Assembly (NCBI GenBank): GCA_003990745.1
Contig: RBNI01004265.1
Location: 1 to 14,363 of the forward strand
From: Jimgerdemannia flammicorona
Taxonomy: Eukaryota > Mucoromycota > Endogonomycetes > Endogonales > Endogonaceae
Direction of reading: 5' to 3'
DNA length: 14,363 nt
Below, piece by piece: positions 7,346 through 14,363 of this stretch. The position numbers were made by a program, and so were the translations under genes. The first letter of the stretch is position 1. Every line of letters starts with the position of its first letter. The notes beneath the pieces were generated by a model. It was given only the letters and a program-made list of their open reading frames with translations. It was not told where the DNA came from and ran no database searches.

Positions 7346-8648
7346 CTTATAACTGATCTGATAGTAAGGCTGGTATAGCTATCTTTCAGAGACTGTCCCA
7401 GTGGCTACAGATGGAGAAAGATATGAGACTGGTGGATAGTATGTAGCTGCAAGCTAGGAATAGGTCAGAACTCTTCACTAGGTGGTATCCAGTGAGTGAT
7501 AGACTAGTAGAGATGAGGATTGATTAAGTGCTAATAGTAGAATATTGAGATAATATACTAGATATATATTGTAGAGGTACAGTGGTATTCATTGTCTGAC
7601 TATTAGAGAGTAGAAGTATGTAGAAGATTCCAAATAGTTAGTAGTAAAGGAGAGCATTGGTATATTAATGTAGCCTTACTCAAATAACTAGTAGGGAGAG
7701 AATAATTTATAGTTTTGACTAGATAGAAAGTAGTAAGATAAGTAAATAGTGGTCTATCTGTTGCCAAATAGTGGGACAGGTTTAAATACTTAGCTGGTGC
7801 TTATTGGTAGAATATTGGAGAGATGGCTGGAAAGAAGTAAAAGGATAAGGAGAGGAGGGTTGAAAGGGGTCTGAGATGACAGCTATAGTTATTGGAAGAT
7901 AGAGTACTGATAGGAAAGAAATGGCACTAGCTAGTTAAGGAGGTGATTAATTTTATAGTCAGATATAAGAAAGGTGGAGAACAGAGTAGTGAATAACCTT
8001 CTGGCATGGCTGAGGGCCCAGTAATTGGAAGAAGAAGAGCAGTCAACCAGGTATATATCTAGTGTCTTGAAGACTAGTAAGATGTAGTATAGCTGGGCTT
8101 CAGTTTTACAAGGGAATAGAGTCAAGGTCTCTGGTATTGCAGATATATTGGAGGAGGTCTCTGGGTAATAACAGACTCTCTAGAGTAATGAGGGTAGGGG
8201 AGGAAATAATAATGCACTAGATATTGAGAATGCTTCATTAGTGTAAAACTAGTCAGTAGTGGTATTGCTAGAGATAGAGACTTTTGTAATAGACAGAGTG
8301 TCTTTAGAGAAAGTGTTGGAGATTTTGTAGAAGATACTAAGTAGTTCATCACCTGAAGAGGATGGGCTCTCTTGGGAGTTTTGGAAGGAGTTCTAGGCTG
8401 AGTTTAGTACTTGGCTTATAGAGATGATCAATTTTGTACTGATAGAGGACTGGTGAATTGGTAATGGTGACTTAGGGTTAGTCTCTTTATTGTATAAAGA
8501 GAAAGATGACAGGAGGGTATAGTAAAACTAGAGGCCAATAATGCTATTGAATATAGATAGGAAGTTGGTCTCAAAGGTTTTGGTAGGGAGAATGCAATAG
8601 TAGATTGGCAAGCTGGTGAGAGAGAAGTAGAGGAGCCAAGTTACCTTT
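7346..8648 (+). mobile_element. LINE A: truncated ORF2 fragment of a non-LTR retrotransposon
   Basis: A + strand LINE fragment starts in the last part of the endonuclease and stops inside the reverse transcriptase. It lacks ORF1, most of the endonuclease, the RT catalytic core and the 3' end. Its protein is clearly related to LINE B at the same positions (for example MRID-stop-VLI against MRID-stop-ILM, and LGLVSLLYKEK against LGLMALLYKDK) but differs at many residues, so the two belong to different subfamilies. Its right edge coincides with the 92-bp inverted-repeat segment and the start of LINE B, suggesting a later insertion cut it. Confidence 0.8.
7346..8648 (+). pseudogene. LINE A ORF2 remnant (endonuclease end to RT fingers)
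   Basis: The protein signal runs in three successive frames. First, the endonuclease end (about 7346-7680) shows MRLVDSM, FTRWYPVSDRLVEMRID and VLIVEY, matching LINE blocks of the LVDVWR, FTFW and SRIDRILVS type. Second, a basic linker (about 7757-7985) shows WDRFKYLAGAYW. Third, from about 7990, LLAWLRAQ-stop-LEEEEQSTRY leads to the RT start: SSSSPEEDGLSWEFWKEF near 8340-8392, GDLGLVSLLYKEKD (about 8466-8508) and RPIMLLNIDRKLVSKVLVGRM (about 8532-8595), typical of LINE RT blocks 1 and 2. More than 20 stops interrupt it, mostly at former Gln, Arg or Trp codons. The match ends at about 8640 in REK-stop-RSQ, just where GFxGGR-like sequence is expected. Confidence 0.8.
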
Positions 8649-8740
8649 CTCTTGTACAATTCATATTATACAAACTTTAAGTAATGGTTTTCAACACAAC
8701 TTGGAGAAAAAGGTACTATAAAAATATCATTGTGCAAGAG
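8649..8740. repeat. 92-bp segment with imperfect terminal inverted repeats
   Basis: The left end CTCTTGTACAAT (8649-8660) and the right end ATTGTGCAAGAG (8729-8740) are inverse complements except for one base, and pairing can be extended to about 18 bases with one gap and one more mismatch. The interior is AT-rich and contains TATAAAAATA (8717-8726). It sits exactly between the broken RT of LINE A and the first ATG of LINE B (8746). It may be a MITE-like relic, or a hairpin in the 5' untranslated region of LINE B. No convincing target-site duplication was found beside it. Confidence 0.55.
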
Positions 8741-8745
8741 TTCTG

Positions 8746-10790
8746 ATGGGTATGCTAGATCAGGTAGACCTGGGGCATTTGGCTGGCAGAATGTGGAGTG
8801 AGGTTATGGACTGGGGGATGGGGACCTTTGGAGGGTCAAAAGGTGGGGAAGACCCTGGAGGAGGACCAGTGTCAGGTGGAACTAGGGAAAGGTCTGGCCC
8901 CTTTAGCTTTATAGATAAGATGAAGGTGAGTGGATGGCCAGCTGGTATTGGGCCTGGTGCTGCTGAGGGAAAGGGCAAGGCAAGTATCAGGAGGAGGAGC
9001 AGTACTCAGGTGGGGGATGTAAGCATAGGTGTTGGAGGTATTATGGCTAGGAGAGTGACTGTTGATGGGAGTATGACAGAGAATCAGGAAAAAAAAAAAT
9101 ATGTGACAGTTGATGACAAGTTGGGGCAGGGGTTCCCAATATGGAAAGGGGACCTGACAGATAGTGTGATGGGGCTAGCAGTGGCACTATTGCTCAAGAA
9201 GTTAATTTTGGAGTTTGCAGCTACCTTGTACTTTTAGGGCTTAGCAGTGATAGTGAGGATGGTTCTGGGGCTTATCTCAAAGCAGGTGGCTGGGGCTGCC
9301 TCAGTGAAGTTCCTGAAGAGTCTGGAGGGTTGAGGTGGGCTTTGAGGAGGCAGGCCCACTGGAAGAGGCTCTGAAGACTGGAGTAGCAGTTGGGGAAGTA
9401 GTGGTCTCCATGGTGCACTGTCTGAGGTAGAACCCCAGAGTGGTGTAATTGCTGGTAAAGGGGGTATCTATAGTGATGAAGGAGGAGACTAGGAGGAGGG
9501 TGGAGGAGGTGATAGTAGAGTATAGTGATGTGGTAGATATTGGCTTTCAGGTGTAGGAGGAGATCTCCATCAGGATAGGTGACTTGAATATCAGGATTAG
9601 ACTGGCTGGAAGAGAGGCCATAGAGAAAATGAGTGACTGGCCCTTAGTGTTGATGTGAGGGGCTTTTGTCTACATATAAGGTATTGAGGGTGAGAGGGAG
9701 TAAAGAGGAGGAGGAGGACTTGTTGGAGGCTCTAGAGGAGTTGAGTAGTGCTGTTGAGTAGAGGGCAAAGACCTGGAAATTGTATGTAGAGTTGATGCAT
9801 CTGGAGATTATTGATGGAAAGTATATTTGCACTGACAAGAGACAGTGGAAGAGGGCTCAAGGACACAGAAGGCAGAGGGAGTTGCTGGCAAGCATGGAAG
9901 GAGGGACAAAGATGATGGCTAGGGGCTCTGTAAAGTCTGGGGGAGTAGAGGCAAGTGTCTGGGCTAGCAAGAGAGGAGGAGATAGGGAGGAGGGCCCGGA
10001 AGGGGCTGAGAAGGCACTGCTCAAGGACCTGTTTGCTGATGATATATTTGAGGTCTGGGACCTGGTTATGAATGATACTTCTCCTCTGATCAGGTGGGAT
10101 TTAGCTGTGAGAGGTCAGGTAGCAGAGGATGAGCTGATGCAGGGTACTCAGTGGGTATACTTTGGGGTTCCTGATGTGGCAAAGGGAGGACAGGTGGTGG
10201 CTGTTGGCAAGGATGAGCTGGTGGATGTCCCTGAGGAGGGATAGGATGAGTCTGCTAGTGTAGGGACAGATACTATAATGCTAGATGTGGGAAGGCCAGG
10301 GACACCAGAAGGGAAGGAGGTGGGGAATCTGCTGTGGATGAGCAAGGTAATGGATAACCTTGTAGCTGAGGAGTTGGGGGAAGTGGACCTGTGAGTGATG
10401 AGCAAGAAGCATTAGGCAGAGATTCTGCATAGAGAGGGGGTGGTGGGGGCACTGAAGACAGAGATTCTCACAATTTTCCTGGAGAAGAAGGGATATGAGA
10501 TTGATAAGGTAAGGGAGGTGGAGCTGGTGGTTGTTGCTGGTGAGCAGACTGTCTACTGTTAGGCTGAGTATCATGGTTTGCAACTCTGGCAAAAGGCATA
10601 TCTGGAGTATCATGAGGACTTTGAGGAAAAGGAGGATGGGGTGATAGCTGAATTTCTAGAAGGGTTGGAGGTACAGGCAGCTGAAGAGAAGGGGCTGGCT
10701 GTAGAACATGACTTAGACTTGGCATAGGAGGAGTTGAATGTAGATTTGTAGAGGCTGCAATTGATAACCAATATTATTCCTAATGAATAG
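8746..10790 (+). pseudogene. LINE B ORF1 protein (RNA-binding/chaperone role expected), decayed
   Basis: ORF1 proteins of LINEs bind element RNA. This frame starts at ATG 8746, five bases after the inverted-repeat segment, and ends at TAG 10788-10790. It would be about 680 codons long. It passes through three frames: 8746 to about 9340, about 9344-9690, and about 9699-10790. The N-terminal part is Gly-, Ser- and Pro-rich; the middle has charged segments such as VMKEETRRRVEEVIVEYSDV and SKEEEEDLLEALEELSSAVE that look helical; the C-terminal part is Glu- and Ala-rich. I saw no CCHC zinc knuckle and no RRM that I can name, so the assignment rests on position upstream of ORF2. About a dozen stops lie inside, for example TAG 9235 and 10242. 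A run of eleven A is at 9089-9099. Confidence 0.72.
10783..10790 (+). promoter_or_regulatory. ORF1 stop / ORF2 start overlap (ATGAATAG)
   Basis: The ORF2 ATG (10783-10785) lies inside the end of ORF1, whose TAG stop is at 10788-10790, so the frames overlap by eight bases. Overlaps of this type support translation of ORF2 by termination and re-initiation in some LINEs. The ORF2 frame from this ATG reads directly into the endonuclease N-terminus (SLNVNGLQG), which supports it as the true start. Confidence 0.65.
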
Positions 10791-11665
10791 TACAACTAAC
10801 ATTTTCTCTCTAAATGTGAATGGATTGCAGGGTTTTGGGCAGTATAAGAACATTTTTACTTGGCTTAAGAGATTGAAGGCTGATCTCTTTTTACTGTAGG
10901 ATGTATAGTGTAAGGATGAGAAAGATCAAGTGGAGTGGACTAGAGAATGGAGAGAAGCTACTGCTTGGATTGGCAAAGTGGTGATTCTAGTGAGGAAGGG
11001 TAGAGGAGATTTGGGCAGAATCAGGAGCTGGGATGGCCACTTGATCTGGGGAGAATGGCATAGGCCTGGGTGGGAATCAGTAAAGGTTGGCTCCTGCTAC
11101 TGCCCTGCAGTTAGGGGTGAGCAGATTGAGTAGATTAGGGATCTTTTAGAGGAGGGCATTCTCTTGAAAGAAGGTATCAATGTTCTGGAAGGTGACTTTA
11201 ATATGGTGCAGGATCCACAGCTAGATAGAACTGATGGAAGAAGGAGTATAGGCAGGAGGAGTAGTGGTCTGGATAAGTGGGAGGAGGCAGAGAACCTTAG
11301 CTCCTTAGGGGATATGGGTAGAACATGCTGGGGCAACCAGAGGGTCTATACATAGGCTGGGTATGAGAATTGATTGAATTCTGATGGCTGAATGTTGGGG
11401 TGTTGATGTTTGGAGGACTCTGGAGATGGAGTGGTACCCAGTCCAACCACTGGGGGCTGTTGGGGTAGGGGCAGTTTGGGAAGAGTGGAGATAGACCTGG
11501 ACATTGGTATCTTAACTCCTCTCTGCTGGCTGAGAAGGAGAAGATCACTCACTGGATATATGGGGGTTTGTCTGTAGGTGCCCACTGGATGAGGTTGAAG
11601 GTGGCTGCAAGGGTGTATTGGAGAGGAGCTGGTAGGGAGGCTGGGAGGCAGAGAAGGAAGCGAGT
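10783..11665 (+). pseudogene. LINE B ORF2, APE-type endonuclease domain, decayed
   Basis: The endonuclease would nick target DNA to start target-primed reverse transcription. The frame from ATG 10783 gives IFSLNVNGLQGFGQY (N-x-NG block), then DLFLL-stop-DV-stop-C at about 10888-10917, where LINE endonucleases usually have LQET-like sequence; both stops fit former Gln codons, and Asp stands where the catalytic Glu is common. The GDFN motif is at 11191-11202 in LEGDFNMVQDPQLDR. GRTCWGNQRVYT leads to MRID-stop-ILMAECW (11363 onward), the SRIDRILVS-type block, in a new frame. A third frame from about 11505 carries WYLNSSLLAEKEKITHWI, typical of the linker before RT. I could not identify a clear terminal SDH motif. 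At least two indels and several stops disrupt the domain. Confidence 0.88.
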
Positions 11666-13473
11666 GAGGTGTACTTCAATAGGCTGATTAGATTGCAGAT
11701 AGAATGAGCCAAATTGCTTTCTTCTGAAGAAGTGGAGGATTAGAGGTTGGAGAGGGTGAAATTGGAGGTGGTGGAGTTGCAATAGATATTGAGAGAGGAG
11801 GAGGAGATTTGTATGAAAAGAATGACTGCCAGACTATAGTGGCAGGGGCTTGAGGAGGGCAAGCAGCCTACTATGTACTTGTCTAGGCTTCTCCAAGCTA
11901 GAAGGGTACAATATCATTGGAATGGGATCTTTAATGCTGAGGGGGAAATGGTGCATAGTATGCAACAGATCTTGAGGGTACTGAAGGAGAGATGGAGGGG
12001 TCTGTGGAGTGAGGAGGAAGGGGGTGCTGATGAAGGGGCAATTGGTGACATGCTGGAGGAGTGGGATCCACTGCAAGTAGAGAGATTTGGTGACTTGATG
12101 GTACCAGTCCAAGAGGAGGAGATCTAGAGAGTCCTTATGGCAACCAAGCTTAGGACAGTGTCAGGAGAAGATATGTTATCTTGGGACTTCTGGAAGAAGA
12201 TGGTAAAGGTCTCTGGAGTGTTGGGAGAGATGGCTGCTCTCTGTGACCATATTCTTCTGAATGGCAAGTGGGTTGGAGAGCAGGACTTGGGACTGATGGC
12301 CTTATTGTATAAAGACAAGGAGAGGAGGGGGGACTGGAAGAATTGGTGACTGATCATGCTTTTGGATATAGACAAGAAGATGGTGACTAAGGTGATTGTT
12401 GCAAGACTATAGAGAGTTGTCCAACAGATGCTAGGTGAGAAGTAGCAGAGCTTTGTAGGAGGCTGGCTTATAAGGGATGGGACTGCCTGGGTGTATAGCA
12501 TCATTGAAGGGACCCAGGCTTGTGGACTGGATGGTAGACTGGTCTTTCTGGACCAGAAGAAGGTCTATGACCATGTTCATTAGGTTTGGCTAGGCAAGGT
12601 GCTAGATAGAATTGGTGTCTCCCCATGATTTCAGACTTCTATATTGAATCTGTTGGAGGGCAGTAGGACTGCACTGATGTATAATGATCACCAGGGTCTG
12701 GTATTTCTCTTGGAAAGAGGAGTTCCTCAGGGAGATCTACTGTCTTCTATTCTCTATACCCTATCATTAGAACCTTTGATGAATAGGATTTGCCAGAAGA
12801 TGGCAGAGTTATCCATATATAGTATAGTGTAGAAGGTGAGAGCTTTTGCTGATAACATGGTAGTTGGACTTGATTCTGTGGCAGACATTGAGGTACTTAA
12901 GGAGACAGTGGAATGGTATGAGGCATACTCTGGGGCAAAGCTCAACTGGCATAAGTGTGAGACAATGGTACTAGGGAATAGGCTAGTGGGTGGAGACATC
13001 ATTGGAACAATTGTCTCTACAGGAGAGGTGGTGTGGTATCTGGGCATCTTCCTTTCTGTATATGGATCTGTCTTGTCATGAGGGTGGTGAGAGAGGAGGG
13101 TGACTGTTTGGGGGGAGGCCCTTAGAGGTTGGGGGGGTTGCTATATCTCCCTGACAGGGCAGGTGTCAATTCTGAATGTCTACTAGTTCTCCAAGCTATG
13201 GTATGTAACCTACCACTTAGACTTCCCAGCTTAGATAGTGAAGAGGCTGATGAAGATGGCTAGAGATTGGATTTGGGCAGAGAGGGGGTCCCAGATCAGT
13301 TGGGATACTCTTGCAACACCAGTGGCTAGGGGAGGATTAGGCCTTGTGGATTTCTCTAAGAGGTTGTACTGCCTGCAAGCCTGGTGGTTGAAAAGAGCTA
13401 TTGAACTATAGGGAGGGAGTTTGGTGCTGCTGATGCAGAAGGTGTGGGAGATGAGATCCTCCCCTTGAGGTCC
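11666..13473 (+). pseudogene. LINE B ORF2, reverse transcriptase and thumb region, inactive
   Basis: One frame runs for 1.8 kb with stops. The linker ends in a charged helix and LLQARRVQYHWNG; RT blocks follow: SGEDMLSWDFWKKM (about 12164-12205), LGLMALLYKDKE (about 12287-12322), LIMLLDIDKKMVTKVIVARL, SFVGGWLIRDG (about 12450-12482), motif A VFLDQKKVYDHV (Asp GAC 12551-12553 kept), motif B ERGVPQGDLLSS (about 12713-12748), and motif C FADNMVV, where the second Asp of the usual FADD is Asn (AAC, 12854-12856). The thumb shows GAKLNWHKCE and the tail SKLWY, DWIWAERGSQISWDTL and GGLGLVDF (about 13335-13358). Stops such as TGA 12347 and TAG 12587 fit former Arg and Gln codons. The loss in motif C should abolish catalysis. 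Confidence 0.94.
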
Positions 13474-14363
13474 TCGAGAGATTTACTCTCTCTGGTGGAG
13501 CTGAATGGAAGTCGAAGGCTGCAGTTTAAGGACTTCTGGTGGGGAGTGGTGGATGGAGCACACTGAATAGGTCTACACTGGCAAGATAATGAGGGGGAGT
13601 TGCTGTGGAGTCCAGCTATATGGCAATGGGACAGACTGCTTTTGGGGGGTATTCTGCTTGCTGAGTTCAATTTTGGGGATGGAGTGAAGTGTCAGCAGGG
13701 TCTTGGCCAGGATCTTTGGCCAAGTGGCTGGCAGGTGGTGAAGATTGGCAAGGAGTGGGACTGGGCAGATATCTGGTCATGGAGTGCTATAGTATAGAGG
13801 TGACTTCCTCCCAAGTTCTGGGTAGTATAGTGGCAGATGCTGTGGAGGAATATTATATTGAATTTCCATGCTGGGCATCTGGTAGAAGGTGGCTGATTGG
13901 ATTGTGAGAAGTATTATAATGTGGAGCAGGTCAGGGAATTTGTGCAGACACCTGAATATTGGCTGGAAGAGTGTAAGGTTTTGGGGGACTTTTGGATAGC
14001 AGTAAAAAATAGGCTAGGTGTGGAGAGGAGGCTGGATAGAGAGAGAGGTCGCTGGGAGGATCTGAAATCTCAGCTAGTGGGTGGGGTGGGCAATGGTTGG
14101 CTTACTGTAGGGTGGGTTTTAGCAGTATGGGTAGGACTGGCTGGACATTGGCTCTTTGTTTTTGAGGAGGAGTGACAGATAGATTTACAAGAGAAGTTAT
14201 TAAGGTAGGAGAGGTTGATGGGGGATCTGCTGACTGGGTGATGGGTGGGTTGGAGTCCCCAGGGTGGGCAATGTTACCATCTGGTGGAAGGGATCTGTGA
14301 ACAGAGTGGTAAGTAGGTAGAGATAGTGTTAGACAAAGTGGTCTTTCATTAAGTGGAGGTAGG
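13474..14363 (+). pseudogene. LINE B ORF2 C-terminal region, runs off the window
   Basis: After another frame change near 13474 the C-terminal part continues in one frame. It includes RLQFKDFWWG, PAIWQWDR, then after a few stops LPPKFW, a FHAGHLVEGG stretch (about 13863-13892), LDCEKYY and TPEYWLEECKVLGDFW (about 13948-13995). The last fits the LINE C-terminal pattern with a Cys/His cluster (TxEHxxxxC), where His appears to have become Tyr. VLAVWVGLAGHWLFVFEEE (about 14116-14172) resembles the late AxWxIWRARNxxVFE block. Further reading through TGA 14173 still looks protein-like to the edge, so the ORF2 end may lie beyond 14363. No RNase H domain was recognised. Confidence 0.75.

Larger units (their letters stand above)
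8741..14363 (+). mobile_element. LINE B: near full-length non-LTR retrotransposon, decayed
   Basis: Two successive reading frames, ORF1 then ORF2, on the + strand with an APE-type endonuclease followed by RT define a LINE. Fungal LINEs of this plan mostly belong to the Tad1 or related clades; I infer that assignment without a tree. The coding strand is strongly G-rich, unlike the chromovirus on the left, and the change is abrupt near 8740. The 3' end is outside the window. Stops and several frame changes break both ORFs, and the RT lost a catalytic Asp, so this copy cannot be autonomous. Confidence 0.9.

Noticed and set aside
9089..9099. Run of eleven A as a LINE poly(A) tail or insertion boundary
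   Set aside because: The ORF1 frame continues through it without a shift and there is no change of content on either side.
10148..10795. Several minus-strand ORFs opposite LINE B ORF1
   Set aside because: They are Ser-, Pro- and Leu-rich mirror frames of the G- and A-rich ORF1 coding strand; the LINE protein signal is on the + strand.
11097..12504. Minus-strand ORFs up to 126 codons opposite the LINE B ORF2
   Set aside because: They overlap frames with clear endonuclease and RT motifs on the + strand and show no family signal of their own.
1..14363. CRISPR array, defence island or biosynthetic cluster
   Set aside because: No evenly spaced direct repeats and no such gene families were seen; all recognised coding signal belongs to retrotransposons.

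Overview
This window looks like a repeat island from a filamentous fungus. I find no intact host gene. It is packed with mutated retrotransposons: a chromodomain-bearing Ty3/Gypsy LTR element (chromovirus) and two LINE-type non-LTR elements. The damage is almost all C-to-T or G-to-A. Gln and Arg codons have become TAG, TAA or TGA, the two LTRs differ only by transitions, and only about a dozen CpG dinucleotides remain in 14.4 kb. That pattern fits RIP-like mutation and/or decay of methylated cytosine. Fungal origin is inferred from the element types and this signature; I cannot name the phylum or species.

Layout. Positions 1-1092 are C-rich on the + strand and hold no recognised gene; the left edge looks like the minus-strand poly(A) end of a retroposon. 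Positions 1093 to about 6982 hold the chromovirus: a short divergent 5' LTR, a decayed gag-pol reading frame (gag with zinc knuckle, dUTPase, protease, reverse transcriptase, RNase H, integrase, GPF segment, chromodomain), a polypurine tract and a longer 3' LTR. About 6983-7345 is AT-rich and unassigned. About 7346-8648 is a + strand fragment of a LINE ORF2 (LINE A). Positions 8649-8740 form a 92-bp segment bounded by imperfect inverted repeats. From about 8741 to the window end lies a second, longer LINE (LINE B) with ORF1 and ORF2; ORF2 shows an APE-type endonuclease, a reverse transcriptase and a C-terminal region, and reaches the right edge.

How the parts would have worked: the chromovirus polyprotein would have packaged, reverse transcribed and integrated its RNA, with the chromodomain probably steering integration to methylated-histone chromatin and the dUTPase limiting uracil in new cDNA. 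The LINEs would have nicked the target with their endonuclease and primed reverse transcription there. None of these copies should be active: stops, frameshifts and lost catalytic residues affect each one.

The most notable points are the complete set of five dUTPase motifs inside a fungal chromovirus polyprotein, the near-total absence of CpG, the all-transition LTR divergence, the loss of catalytic acidic residues in several enzymes, and the ATG/TAG overlap between LINE B ORF1 and ORF2. I saw no CRISPR array, defence system, biosynthetic cluster or structural RNA gene.
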